NCBI GenBank assembly: GCA_023374045.1
Contig: CM041776.1
Span: forward strand, 282,533,999 to 282,597,998
DNA length: 64,000 nucleotides
Direction of reading: 5' to 3'
Source of the DNA: Limonium bicolor
Lineage: Eukaryota > Streptophyta > Magnoliopsida > Caryophyllales > Plumbaginaceae
Position 1 is the first letter of the stretch. Every line of letters begins with the position of its first letter. Shown piece by piece: positions 1 to 12,000 of the stretch. The position numbers and the translations under genes are program-made. Below the pieces are notes generated by a model. The model saw nothing but the letters and a program-made list of their open reading frames with translations, had not been told where the DNA came from and did not search any database.

Positions 1-942
1 CTTAAATAAACAGCAATACAGAAACCTACGAAGGTTAGTTTGAGCCCAAATTTTGAGGCAAGACAGATAATACCGTGGTGAATCAGGGAAGTGGAGTTTC
101 TACCTATTTTACCTTCGGATTCACAACGTTTCTTCACACCGGGACTCGTCGAGTGCTCCGTTGATGGTAGACCCGAGAGGATTTCGACCCAAGCTTCTGG
201 GTTGGTTTTGTTCTTGCTGTTCTTCACGTTTTGGTGGTGTTTTTGTGGGGTTTTGATGATTGTTTGTGCTTTGGGGATCGGAAAACGTGTTTAGATTGTG
301 GTTTCGGGGGATTTTCGGTATGATTTGGGTGGCCGGGTGTTGGAAAACGTGAGAGAGAGAGAGGAAGCTGCCTTTTCTGACTCTCTAGGGTTCTTGAGTA
401 TGTGAGGTTCTGATTTTATCCAAAAACCTATCCCCTTATATAGACTTTTTAAAGATAAAGAGAATCTAGTAAAAGTAAGATTTTTCGATATTTTAACTAA
501 GTAACTTCCCAAAGGAATTTTGCTATAAATTTTAACCACATGTCAAGATTGGATATTATGAATTTTCTGAGGTGGAAACGAATTTTTTAAATGCTGGAGC
601 ATTTTTAAATTGAATTTCTCGTCAGATTCAGTCAGAAATTGCTAGAAAATTATTGGAAATTCGAAAAATCAAAATTCCAACGCCATTATGCTTAAAATGT
701 CATCCTCTATCATGGGTTAAAAATCAAAGCATTTCGAGCTGATTTGGGCACCCTTTGGAGGAGAGAGAAAGCCTATAGGAGAACTCAGAAGCCTTAAAAA
801 TTACGAAAACGCCCCTGACAATGACGAAGCTGCTCCTCAGGCCCTGGAACACGCCGATCGGGCCGGAGTCTTACTGTTTGATGGAGATGGCTCTCACAAC
901 CTCGTAGACCTTAACCAGGGGGTCAAAATTTTGGGTATAACA
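1..942. other. Unassigned region with minus-strand promoter-like signals
   Basis: No convincing coding sequence. On the minus strand there is a TATA-like TATATAAGG near 433-443, followed downstream by a CT-rich leader (a GA repeat on the plus strand at about 350-362). This resembles a plant promoter or an LTR R-U5 region. Homology to the internal region of the adjacent array starts abruptly at 943, so this segment is truncated or rearranged against it. It could be an LTR fragment of another gypsy element or a host promoter; the sequence alone does not decide. Confidence 0.35.
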
Positions 943-1743
943 ATCCTGGAGCAAAGAAAATCCACTAATGCTAAATTTGCTGAAATTGAATCTAAGTTTT
1001 GATGCTAAATTTGCCGAGCAAGAAGCTATAAACCAGAGTTGGGAAAGGCAACTAATCAGATCTCGCAGCAGTTAGACAACAACAATTGGAATTCTCCCAT
1101 AGCCAAAGTTATTCGGACCTAGTGGACCAATCTCAAGTGGAGACTTGATGGGTGAAGACCATTCCAAGCCTATAATTTCTGAAGCTGGAGAGGAGTCTGA
1201 TGAAGAGTTGGAGCGATTATTTGGGAATTTATATCCCCTCCTCCTTCAACCTCAACTCAATAGAGCAACCAGTATATGAAGATTTCTGCCTGCACCCATC
1301 TGTGAACCAGTGGAGGTACCTGATGTGGTTGACTCCAGAGACGTTGAAGAAGTTGAATCTCCCTCTGAAGTTATCTACCAGCAGGATTATAATGTTAAGT
1401 CTCTGCAACCAGAAGAGAATATTTGTATCCTCGAATCTGAGGAGGGAACACCACTACCACCAAGTCATGAACAACTCTCACTTTGCCTCCAGAAGCCTCA
1501 ACAACAGAAGGAGGATGTTTACATCCTCCAATTTGAGGAAGAAGAGCCATTCACACCTGGTCTTTTGACTGAGCAGCGCTACCGGCAGTATCTCCTTAAA
1601 CATAAGGCTTTGTGGAGTATTCATTTTCCTATTTTATTTGCCAACGTAACATTTTGTTTTGATCCAAGTGGTTTGCTTTTAATTACCGTCTACTTCATTT
1701 TCCTGGCAAAGTTGTTGTCTACTTTTATTTTTGATCCAGGATA
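943..1743 (+). pseudogene. gag-like ORF, array copy 1 (5'-truncated, frameshifted)
   Basis: Homologous to the 3' two thirds of the intact ORF at 5048-6127, starting at its coiled-coil segment. The 5' part is absent because copy 1 begins at 943. Several 1-nt indels disrupt the frame, for example an extra T near 1000 and lost bases near 1057 and 1147. The frame from about 1310 on is open through the acidic segment and hydrophobic C-terminus to the same stop position. Indels cluster more densely here than in copies 2 and 3, so part of the damage may be consensus error. Confidence 0.8.
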
Positions 1744-3186
1744 ACGAAGCGGGAGTCTAGCCAAAGACTATAAAGATGGCAGCTTACTGGGAGGCAACCC
1801 AGTGGTTAAATTTTTATTTTTATTTTTATTTTTGTTTTGGTAGTTTTATTTACTGCATTAATTTATTTCTTAGGTTTATTTGTTTTTCTTTTATTTAGAA
1901 GTGGAAATGGTGTTTGTGCTTTAATGCAACGCTTTCAGCGTTTTTGTGGTAGTTGTAAGTGGATGCAGGTGAAAATTTTATCATGGTGTTTGATGTACCC
2001 CCAAGACTGGACACTTGCTTGAACGCAAGTGTGAGGAACGCTGCCCCCCTTGTTCGAGCTTAAGTGTGAGGAAGGGAACCTTCCTCAATCTACGATATCA
2101 GGGGAGTTTCAGTTTCTCCTTATTTTTATTGTTTATGTTCAGCCTATCATGACTATTATGCTTAAAGTTTATATGTATATCAGTCCTTATGGTCCTGAAT
2201 GAAATTCTTCATGAGTCTGGCATATTTTGAAAGCTCTTCTCTTGATTTTATTTTTGAAGAATGAGGACATTGCTCCTCTTAAGTGTGAGGAAGAGTAGAA
2301 GATCTTTCTGAATATGCCAGTTGCACTTAAATGCCACACTTGTTTTTGATTGTCTTCTCGCTTTGAGGGAATCACTTCTCTGAGTGCTTATAAATATTGA
2401 ATTCTTGGGTGAAAATTTTTGCACAAATTTTGAAATCGAGCATGGTGACCACCTCAAGAATCTTTCTGCTTTAGGTTGTTGTATATATTTTTATTCAAAA
2501 ATCTGTTTTCACTGAAATTTGATGGATTAGTTGATTGTGGAAACTGAATTAGTTTAACTTGGGATTTTGGAAATGATGTGAAAGTTTGGAATGAAAGGAT
2601 AAGGCAAGGTACTCCGCTGATCAAAAGTTTCCTAACAAAACAGGCCTCGTCTATCCGGTTATTAAGTCCTAGGGGTGCCTTAACACCTATCTACCTAAGG
2701 TCTCGGGATCTGGGATAGTTGGCCCAACACGTTACAAGGATAGAGAGAAAAGTCTGGGTTATGGAATAACTCTGCAGTTCAAATTTTCGTTTGTTTTGTA
2801 TATATTTCTGGAAGAAGAATGTTTTGCATGCGAAAAAGTTAATTGCAGAATTTTTGTTTTTGATCATGAGTATGTGGTATTGAAAGGTATCACGGAATAA
2901 GGTGTTACTTCACACCCCTTGTCATCCAAAGGTTAAAGGAAAGAATGGTGGAAGATCCCATGTTAATCTATATTCAGATTTTGTAATCTAACTTCTCCAT
3001 GCTTTTAAAATCATTCTTTTTCACTGATTGCGAAAACCTACAACCGGGAGCAGAACTATTCTTTTGATTGTCACTTTGCTTGTTTGTTTTGCATCTGTTT
3101 GATCCTGAGGTTTGGTACTACGGCCTTAGAGATAGTCTTGTTCTTTATTTGCTTGTGGACAAACAAAAGCTAAGTGTGAGGAAGTT

Positions 3187-4483
3187 TGATAAGTGCGAAA
3201 TACATCTGTTTTTAGGGCTTTAATTCTTCCTATTTTCATAACAATTCATGTCGTATTTCTCACTTATCATATGTTTTCCTTAGATTTATGTTTTGATGTG
3301 AACTGATACATTTTATGTGTCAAATGCAGGAAAATAACAATATATATATATCATGCACTATCGGCGGAATCAACTCACTCACCAACCTACAACATCAAAT
3401 TTATTCACGCTTCCACTGCTCATCGTTTTATCAAGTTTAAAACTAATAATCATCAATTAATGATAAAACTATCAAGGGGAATTCACGCCGCTGCTATATA
3501 AGGGAGAATAGGTTCAAACCTATTTAGGCTTCACTCACGCGACGGCTACGCCCAGCCCAGAGGGGCTTCTACACCTCTGTTCATCAATCTTCCTAGCCAT
3601 ATACACCATCATCATCATCAGTTTTCACCATACCATATCACACCGAGATTTCATTACCACCACCAGACCACCTCGCCACCATTCATTCAAGGCCACTCAT
3701 CACCGCTTCCATAAACCATGTTACATATTTCTGTCTTCTTTGTTATTTTTGCTACTTTCATGTTTATTTTTGAGTATATTGTTTAGCTCCCCGGATTGGG
3801 ATAGTAAATCGGATCTTTTTATTTATTTGTAATCTTTTGACTAATTCAATAATGCAATAGTTTAATTCCATTCTTTTGCGCTTTAATTCTATAGCTAATT
3901 ATTAAAGCTATATTTGTAGTTTTCTAATCAACACGCGAGAGCTGAGATAGATAACAAGACATAGGAATTAAACCTGATTAACGACTAGAAGCATGATCCC
4001 CCTATTGGTTAATCGGTCTCAAATAGAAACTGTTCTTTATGCGATTAGTTGTGTCCGGATTAGAGCAGTTAGTCTGCTGCTAGTTCTAGCAACATGTTAG
4101 GATTCGTTAGACTTAGCGTTGACAAATTAATTATAGTTTCTGAGTTTATTGGCAGAATTTGGAAGAGTTTATTAATTAATAAAGTGGAGGTTTGCGAACA
4201 ATCCGGGGTGCTTCCTTTTATTTAGAGTTTTACTCTTTATTTATTTGTTGAGTTTATTTTACTGTTATATTTTATGTTAGTTTGTTGAGTCATTATTTTA
4301 TCAATTAAGTAAAACCTGAAAAAGTGACGTTTCCTGTTTTTCTTAGTTTGTTTCTCAGTTAGTAAAAATTGGTTAATTAATTGAACGAGGTCCTGAGATC
4401 GACAACCCCCACTCAATTCACTATTCCGCAAAAACGATAGGTACACTGCCTAGGTAGAGATAGTAACATATTTCTGCTCAACA
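3187..4483 (+). repeat. LTR1 of the non-autonomous array
   Basis: About 1297 bp, TG...CA. It contains a TATA box at 3495-3501 (TATATAA) and an 18-bp palindrome just downstream (3507-3524). It is preceded by the purine-rich tract at 3171-3184 and followed by a damaged PBS. It therefore acts as 3' LTR of copy 1 and 5' LTR of copy 2. It differs from LTR2 and LTR3 mainly by single-base indels. Confidence 0.88.
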
Positions 4484-4488
4484 AGTTT

Positions 4489-4507
4489 TGGCGCCTGGTG
4501 CCGGGGA
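4489..4507 (+). other. Primer-binding site (tRNA-Asp type), imperfect
   Basis: This site aligns with the clean PBS at 8906-8923 but carries a one-base insertion and substitutions in its middle. It lies 5 nt after the LTR1 terminus. Complementarity to tRNA-Asp is broken unless the differences are consensus errors. Confidence 0.75.
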
Positions 4508-5047
4508 CCTCTGGCACGGTTAATTGACATTTTTATTGATTTGAGTGAGTTTATTTTCTTTTTTTCTTTTCATCTTTTTTCATTATTATTTTCGTATCAA
4601 TTTATTCAATTCGAATCTGATTCGTTAGTTTCGGATCTATATTTGATTTGATTGCTTAACGTATTATTCTAATCGATTGCAGTTCATTGCTTACTGTTTG
4701 TTTGAATTTTACTTACGTGTACATATTTTGCTTTATGTTTAATTTTGCTTTTTTTATATAAATATTATCGTTTTATTTTGATTGGATAGGGTAGATTTCA
4801 ACTTTGGTCTATCCGTTTTTGATCTTTTTTTTCATTAGAATTTATTAGGTTAATACATAGTTTTGAATTTGTTGATTCGTAGTCTTCTTTGATATTTTCT
4901 TTTATTCTAATTTTTGTTTGCTTAATTTTTATTGTATTTAATTTTTTTCGTTTTGATTTATTAATATTTTTTTTTTCTTTTCTTTTTTTGTTTCATTTTT
5001 TTATTTGTAGTTATTTTATTCATTGTAGGCAAAGATGGGGGGATAAC

Positions 5048-6127
5048 ATGGATGAATTGAGGAGAGTGCTGACACAGTTGGAGACGACGATTACAATAAT
5101 GAACATTGAGCAAAATTTGAACAGGTATAATCAGCCGGGTACTCAAAGTTACAACCAGTTCAGGCGGCAAGATTATTACCAACCGCAACAATCGTCTTAT
5201 CGGCAGCCTTATTGGTGGGAAGGTGAGCAGACTAGAATGCAAATGGAGGAACAACAATTCTACACTTATCAGGAGCCCCCTAAGGAGGATACAAGCAAGA
5301 TAGAGAGCATGCTTGCAGAGATCCTGGAGCAAAGAAAATCCACTAATGCTAAATTTGCTGAAATTGAATCTAAGTTTGATGCTAAATTTGCCGAGCAAGA
5401 AGCTATAAACCAGAGTTGGGAAAGGCAACTTAATCAGATCTCGCATCAGTTAGCACAACAACAATTGGAATTCTCCCATAGCCAAAGTTATTCGGACCTA
5501 GTGGACCAATCTCAAGTGGAGACTTTGATGGGTGAAGACCATTCCAAGCCTATAATTTCTGAAGCTGGAGAGGAGTCTGATGAAGAGTTGGAGCGATTAT
5601 TTGGGAATTTATATTCCCCTCCTCCTTCAACCTCAACTCAAATAGAGCAACCAGTATATGAAGATATTCTGCCTGCACCCATCTGTGAACCAGTGGAGGT
5701 ACCTGATGTGGTTGACTCCAGAGACGTTGAAGAAGTTGAATCTCCCTCTGAAGTTATCTACCAGCAGGATTATAATGTTAAGTCTCTGCAACCAGAAGAG
5801 AATATTTGTATCCTCGAATCTGAGGAGGGAACACCGCTACCACCAAGTCATGAACAACTCTCACTTTGCCTCCAGAAGCCTCAACAACAGAAGGAGGATG
5901 TTTACATCCTCCAATTTGAGGAAGAAGAGCCATTCACACCTGGTCTTTTGACTAAGCAGCGCTACCGGCAGTATCTCCTTAAACATAAGGCTTTGTGGAG
6001 TATTCATTTTCCTATTTTATTTGCCAACGTAACGTTTTGTTTTGATCCAAGTGGTTTGCTTTTAATTACCGTCTACTTCATTTTCCTGGCAAAGTTGTTG
6101 TCTACTTTTATTTTTGATCCAGGATAA
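5048..6127 (+). CDS. Gag-like protein of non-autonomous LTR element, array copy 2 (intact)
   Basis: 359 codons from the ATG at 5048. The frame is open upstream to 4889, but that stretch is T-rich leader, so I prefer the MDELRR start. Order: short N-terminal helix; Q/Y-rich segment (about residues 28-80); a coiled-coil-like stretch rich in A/K/E/Q (about 85-145); a long acidic segment with many E/D (about 150-290); a hydrophobic C-terminus (about 315-355) that could span a membrane. There is no CCHC zinc knuckle, protease or RT. The coiled coil resembles the Gag tail of Athila/Tat elements, but this is motif-level only. It is shorter than usual for Gag (about 450 aa or more). The hydrophobic tail is unusual for Gag, so a derived or different function is possible. 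This is the only uninterrupted copy of the three. Confidence 0.7.
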   Translation: MDELRRVLTQLETTITIMNIEQNLNRYNQPGTQSYNQFRRQDYYQPQQSSYRQPYWWEGEQTRMQMEEQQFYTYQEPPKEDTSKIESMLAEILEQRKSTNAKFAEIESKFDAKFAEQEAINQSWERQLNQISHQLAQQQLEFSHSQSYSDLVDQSQVETLMGEDHSKPIISEAGEESDEELERLFGNLYSPPPSTSTQIEQPVYEDILPAPICEPVEVPDVVDSRDVEEVESPSEVIYQQDYNVKSLQPEENICILESEEGTPLPPSHEQLSLCLQKPQQQKEDVYILQFEEEEPFTPGLLTKQRYRQYLLKHKALWSIHFPILFANVTFCFDPSGLLLITVYFIFLAKLLSTFIFDPG

Positions 6128-6169
6128 CGAAGCGGGAGTCTAGCCAAAGACTCTAAAGATGGGCAGCTT

Positions 6170-6187
6170 ACTGGGAGGCAACCCAGT
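6170..6187 (+). other. Conserved hairpin after the gag-like stop codon
   Basis: Perfect 6-bp stem ACTGGG/CCCAGT with loop AGGCAA, 43 nt past the stop codon. It is identical at 1786-1803 and 10590-10607. A GGGAGGCAACCC core at this position is, from memory, common in plant Athila/Tat-type elements. Its role is unknown. Confidence 0.65.
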
Positions 6188-7570
6188 GGTTAAATTTTTA
6201 TTTTTATTTTTATTTTTGTTTTGGTAGTTTTATTTACTGCATTAATTTATTTCTTAGGTTTATTTGTTTTTCTTTTATTTAGAAGTTGAAATGGTGTTTG
6301 TGCTTTAATGCAACGCTTTCAGCGTTTTTGTGGTAGTTGTAAGTGGATGCAGGTGAAAATTTTATCATGGTGTTTGATGTACCCTCAAGGCTGGACACTT
6401 GCTTGAACGCAAGTGTGAGGAACGCTGCCCCCCATGTTCGAGCTTAAGTGTGAGGAAGGGAACCTTCCTCAATCTACGATATCAGGGGAGTTTCAGTTTC
6501 TCCTTATTTTTATTGTTTACGTTCAGCCTATCATGACTATTATGCTTAAAGTTTATTGTATATCAGTCCTTATGGTCCTGAATGAAATTCTTCATGAGTC
6601 TGGCATATTTTGAAAGCTCTTCTCTTGATTTTATTTTTGAACAATGAGGACATTGCTCCTCTTAAGTGTGAGGAAGAGTAGAAGATCTTTCTGAATATGC
6701 CAGTTGCACTTAAATGCCACACTTGTTTTTGATTGTCTTCTCGCTTTGAGGGAATCACTTCTCTGAGTGCTTATAAATATTGAATTCTTGGGTGAAAATT
6801 TTTGCACAAATTTTGAAATCGAGCATGGTGACCACCTCAAGAATCTTTCTGCTTTAGGTTGTTTGTATATATATTTTTATTCAAATTAATCTGTTTTCAC
6901 TGAAATTTGATGGATTAGTTGATTATGGAAACTGAATTAGTTTAACTTGGGATTTTGGAAATGATGTGAAAGTTTGGAATGAAAGGATAAGGCAAGGTAC
7001 TCCGCTGATCAAAAGTTTTCCTAACAAAAGCAGGCCTCGTCTATCCGGTTATTAAGTCCTAGGGGTGCCTTAACACCTATCTACCTAAGGTCTCGGGATC
7101 TGGGATAGTTGGCCCAACACCGTTACAAGGATAGAGAGAAAAGTCTGGGTTATGGAATAACTCTGCAGTTCACAATTATTCGTTTGTTTTGTATATATTT
7201 CTGGAAGAAGAATGTTTTTGCATGCGAAAAAGTTAATTGCAGTTAAATTTTTGTTTTTGATCATGAGTATGTGGTGTTGAAAGGTATCACGGAATAAGGT
7301 GTTACTTCACACCCCTTGTCATCCAAAGGTTAAAGGAAAGAATGGTGGAAGATCCCAAGTTAATCTATATTCAGATTTTGTAATCTAACTTCTCCATGCT
7401 TTTAAAATCATTCTTTTTCACTGATTGCGAAAACCTACAACCGGGAGCAGAACTATTCTTTTGATTGTCACTTTGCTTGCTTTCTGTTTTGCATCTGTTT
7501 GATCCTGAGGTTTGGTACTACGGCCTTAGAGATAGTCTTGTTCTTTATTTGCTTGTGGACAAACAAAAGC

Positions 7571-7584
7571 TAAGTGTGAGGAAG
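7571..7584 (+). other. Polypurine tract before LTR2
   Basis: TAAGTGTGAGGAAG lies 2 nt upstream of the LTR TG. The same tract is at 3171-3184 and 11985-11998 before LTR1 and LTR3. It would prime plus-strand synthesis. Exact extra copies of this 14-mer occur upstream at 6445 and 6663. Confidence 0.7.
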
Positions 7585-7586
7585 TT

Positions 7587-8899
7587 TGATAAGTGCGAAA
7601 TACATCTGTTTTTAGGTCTTTAATTCTTCCTATTTTCATAACAATTCATGTCGTATTTCTCACTTATCATATGTTTTTCCTTAGATTTATGTTTTGATGT
7701 GAACTGATACATTTTATGTGTCAAATGCAGGAAAATAACAATATATATATATCATGCACTATCGGCGGAATCACTCACTCACCAACCTACAACATCAAAT
7801 TTATTCACGCTTCCACTGCTCATCGTTTTATCAAGTTTATAAACTAATTAATCATCAATTAATGATAAAACTATCAAGGGGAATTCACGCCGCTGCTATA
7901 TAAGGGAGAATAGGTTCAAACCTATTTAGGCTTCACTCACGCGACGGCTACGCCCAGCCCAAAGGGGCTTCTACGCCTCTGTTCATCAATCTTCCTAGCC
8001 ATATACACCATCATCATCATCAGTTTTCACCATACCATATCACCACCGAGACTTCATTACCACCACCAGACCACCTCGCCACCATTCATTCAAGGCCACT
8101 CATCACCACTTCCATAACCCCATTGTTACATATTTATGTCTTTCTTTGTTATTTTTGCTACTTTCATGTTTATTTTTGAGTAGTTAGTTTAGCTCCCCGG
8201 ATTGGGATAGCAAATCGGATCTTTTTATTTATTTGTAATCTTTTGACTAATTCAATAATGCAATAGTTTAATTCCAGTTCTTCATGCGCTTTAATTCTCT
8301 AGCTAATTATTAAAGCTATATTTGTAGTTTTCTAATCAACACGCGAGAGCTGAGATAGATAACAAGACATAGGAATTAAACCTGATTAACGACTAGAAGC
8401 ATGATCCCCCTATAGGTTAATCGGTCTCAAATAGAAACTGTTCTTTATGCGATTAGTTGTGTCCGCATTAGAGCATTAGTCTGCTGCTAGTTCTAGCAAC
8501 TGGTTAGGATTCGTTACACTTAGCCGTTGACGAATTAATTATAGTTTCTGAGTTTATTGCAGAATTTGGGAAGAGTTTATTAATTAATAAAGTGAAGGTT
8601 TACAGAACAATCCGGGGTGCTTCCTTTTATTTAGAGTTTTACTCTGTATTTATTTGTTTAGTTTATTTTACTGTTTTATTATTTTATGTTAGTTTGTTGA
8701 GTCATTATTTTTATCAAATTAAGTAAAACCTGAAAAAGTGATGTTTCCTGTTTTCTTAGTTTAGTTTCTCAGTTAGTAAATAAATTGTTAATTAATTGAA
8801 CGAGGTCCCTGAGATCGACAACCCCCACTCAATTCACTATTCCGCAAAACGATAGGTACACTGCCTAGAGTAGAGATAGTAACATATTTCTGCTCAACA
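7587..8899 (+). repeat. LTR2 of the non-autonomous array
   Basis: About 1313 bp, TGATAAGTGC...TGCTCAACA. It is preceded by a polypurine tract and followed 6 nt later by an intact PBS, so it is shared by copies 2 and 3. TATA box at 7897-7903 with a palindrome at 7909-7926. A CAT/ACC-rich leader follows. Confidence 0.9.
7897..7926 (+). promoter_or_regulatory. LTR TATA box plus start-proximal palindrome
   Basis: TATATAA at 7897-7903 is followed by AATAGGTT-CA-AACCTATT (7909-7926), a perfect 8-bp stem placed where transcription should start. Equivalents are 3495-3524 and 12306-12335; LTR3 has a few bases deleted just before the TATA. The palindrome could mark the start of R or form a 5'-terminal RNA hairpin; that part is inference. 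Confidence 0.6.
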
Positions 8900-8905
8900 A
8901 GTTTT

Positions 8906-8923
8906 TGGCGCCGTTGCCGGGGA
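8906..8923 (+). other. Primer-binding site complementary to tRNA-Asp
   Basis: TGGCGCCGTTGCCGGGGA is the exact reverse complement of the 3' end of plant tRNA-Asp(GTC) including CCA, as I know that tRNA. It lies 6 nt after LTR2. Third-copy sequence lacks a PBS after LTR3 because chromovirus A begins there. Confidence 0.88.
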
Positions 8924-9469
8924 CCTTGGCACGGTTAATTGACTTTTTATTTATTTGATTGAGACTTTATTTTTTTTTTTTTCCTTTTCTTATTTTTTCA
9001 TTATTATTTTCGTATCAATTTTATTCAATTTGAATCTGATTCGGTTAGTTTAGGATATACTTATTTGATTTGATTGCTTACGTATTATTTCTAATCGATT
9101 GCACGTTCATTGCCTTACTGTTTGTTTTTGAATTTTACTTACGTGTACATATTTTACTTTATTTTTTTTATATACATATTTTCGTTTTAATTTTGATAGG
9201 GTAGATTTCAACTTTGTCTATTCCGTTTTTGATCTTTTTTTTTCATTAGAATTTATTAGGTTAATACATAGTTTAGAATTTGTTTGATTCGTAGTCTTCT
9301 TTTGATATTTTCCTTTTTATTCTAATTTTTGTTTGCTTAATTTTTATTGTTTTAATTTTTATTTTCGTTTTGATTTAATTAATATTTATTTTTTTTCTTT
9401 TCTTTTTTTTTAGTTTCATTTTTTTAAGTTGATTTATTTTATTCATTTAGGCAAAGATGGGGGGATAAC

Positions 9470-10613
9470 ATGGATGAATTGAGGAGAGTGCTGACACAGT
9501 TGGAGACGACGATTACAATAATGAACATGAGCAAAATTTGAACAGGTATAATCAGCCGGGTACTCAAAGTTACAACCAGTTCAGGCGACAAGATTATTAC
9601 CAACCGCAACAATCGTCTTATCGGCAGCCTTATTGGTGGGAAGGTGAGCAGACTAGAATGCAAATGGAGGAACAACAATTCTACACTTATCAGGAGCCCC
9701 CTAAGGAGGATACAAGCAAGATAGAGAGCATGCTGCAGAGATCCTGGAGCAAAGAAAATCCACTAATGCTAAATTTGCTGAAATTGAATCTAAGTTTGAT
9801 GCTTAATTTGCCGAGCAAGAAGCTATAAACCAGAGTTGGGAAAGGCAACTTAATCAGATCTCGCATCAGTTAGCACAACAACAATTGGAATTCTCCCATA
9901 GCCAAAGTTATTCGGACCTAGTGGACCAATCTCAAGTGGAGACTTTGATGGGTGAAGACCATTCCAAGCCTATAATTTCTGAAGCTGGAGAGGAGTCTGA
10001 TGAAGAGTTGGAGCAATTATTTGGGAATTTATATTCCCCTCCTCCTTCAACCTCAACTCAAATAGAGCAACCAGTATATGAAGATATTCTGCCTGCACCC
10101 ATCTGTGAACCAGTGGAGGTACCTGATGTGGTTGACTCCAGAGACGTTGAAGAAGTTGAATCTCCCTCTGAAGTTATCTACCAGCAGGATTATAATGTTA
10201 AGTCTCTACAATCAGAAGAGAATATTTGTATCCTCGAATCTGAGGAGGGAACACCGCTACCACCAAGTCATGAAAAACTCTCACTTTGCCTCCAGAAGCC
10301 TCAACAACAGAAGGAGGATGTTTACATCCTCCAATTTGAGGAAGAAGAGCCATTCACACCTGGTCTTTTGACTAAGCAGCGCTACCGGCAGTATCTCCTT
10401 AAACATAAGGCTTTGTGGAGTACTCATTTTCCTATTATATTTGCCAACGTAACGTTTTGTTTTGATCCAAGTGGTTTGCTTTTAATTACCGTCTACTTCA
10501 TTTTCCTGGCAAAGTTGTTGTCTACTTTTATTTTTGATCCAGGATTTCGAAGCGGGAGTCTAGCCAAAGACTATAAAGATGGGCAGCTTACTGGGAGGCA
10601 ACCCAGTGGTTAA
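9470..10613 (+). pseudogene. gag-like ORF, array copy 3 (frameshifted, stop lost)
   Basis: Full-length homologue of the ORF at 5048-6127. Relative to that copy there are single-base deletions near 9526 and 9732, and an AAA-to-TAA change near 9806, in the coiled-coil region. From about 9885 the frame is open again to the C-terminus. The usual stop is changed (TAA to TTT), so the frame reads on through the post-stop hairpin and ends at 10611-10613. Expression of a full product is unlikely. Confidence 0.82.
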
Positions 10614-12000
10614 ATTTTTATTTTTATTTTTATTTTTGTTTTGGTAGTTTTATTTACTGCATTAATTTATTTCTTAGGTTTATTTGTTTTTCTTTTATTT
10701 AGAAGTGGAAATGGTGTTTGTGCTTTAATGCAACGCTTTCAGCGTTTTTGTGGTAGTTGTAAGTGGATGCAGGTGAAAATTTTATCATGGTGTTTGATGT
10801 ACCCCAAGGCTGGACACTTGCTTGAACGCAAGTGTGAGGAACGCTGCCCCCCTTGTTCGAGCTTAAGTGTGAGGAAGGGAACCTTCCTCAATCTACGATA
10901 TCAGGGGAGTTTCAGTTTCTCCTTATTTTTATTGTTTACGTTCAGCCTATCATGACTATTATGCTTAAAGTTTATTTGTATATCAGTCCTTATGGTCCTG
11001 AATGAAATTCTTCATGAGTCTGGCATATTTTGAAAGCTCTTCTCTTGATTTTATTTTTGAACAATGAGGACATTGCTCCTCTTAAGTGTGAGGAAGAGTA
11101 GAAGATCTTTCTGAATATGCCAGTTGCACTTAAATGCCACACTTGTTTTTGATTGTCTTCTTGCTTTGAGGGAATCACTTCTCTGAGTGCTTATAAATAT
11201 TGAATTCTTGGGTGAAAATTTTTGCACAAATTTTGAAATCGAGCATGGTGACCACCTCAAGAATCTTTCTGCTTTAGGTTGTTTGTATATATTTTATTCA
11301 AATTAATCTGTTTTCACTGAAATTTGATGGATTAGTTGATTATGGAAACTGAATTAGTTTAACTTGGGATTTTGGAAATGATGTGAAAGTTTGGAATGAA
11401 AGGATAAGGCAAGGTACTCCGCTGATCAAAAGTTTTCCTAACAAAAAGGCCTCGTCTATCCGGTTATTAAGTCCTAGGGGTGCCTTAACACCTATCTACC
11501 TAAGGTCTCGGGATCTGGGATAGTTGGCCCAACACCGTTACAAGGATAGAGAGAAAAGTCTGGGTTATGGAATAACTCTGCAGTTCACAATTATTCGTTT
11601 GTTTTGTATATATTTCTGGAAGAAGAATGTTTTTGCATGCGAAAAAGTTAATTGCAGTTAAATTTTTTTTTTGATCATGAGTATGTGGTGTTGAAAGGTA
11701 TCACGGAATAAGGTGTTACTTCACACCCCTTGTCATCCAAAGGTTAAAGGAAAGAATGGTGGAAGATCCCAAGTTAATCTATATTCAGATTTTGTAATCT
11801 AACTTCTCCATGCTTTTAAAATCATTCTTTTTCACTGATTGCGAAAACCTACAACCAGGAGCAGAACTATTCTTTTGATTGTCACTTTGCTTGCTTTCTG
11901 TTTTGCATCTGTTTGATCCTGAGGTTTGGTACTACGGCCTTAGAGATAGTCTTGTTCTTTATTTGCTTGTGGACAAGCAAAAGCTAAGTGTGAGGAAGTT

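Larger units (their letters stand above)
6128..7586 (+). other. Structured 3' non-coding region of array copy 2
   Basis: About 1.46 kb without a supported gene. It holds three perfect inverted repeats: 6170-6187 (ACTGGG/CCCAGT around AGGCAA), 6395-6416 (8-bp arms, loop TTGAAC) and 6452-6470 (8-bp arms, loop GAA). Between the first two lies a TTTTTA-type repeat. The polypurine core AAGTGTGAGGAA occurs four times (6411, 6446, 6664, 7572); the last directly precedes LTR2. A conserved block at about 7040-7170 has no assigned role. Copies 1 and 3 carry the same layout at 1744-3186 and 10614-12000. Confidence 0.7.

Noticed and set aside
1837..2022. Hydrophobic frame after the gag-like ORF, also 10641-10955 (env-like?)
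   Set aside because: Starts at a non-ATG codon after a T-rich tract and varies between copies. Not enough to call a protein.
4961..5446. 161-codon minus-strand ORF
   Set aside because: Antisense shadow of the gag-like ORF.
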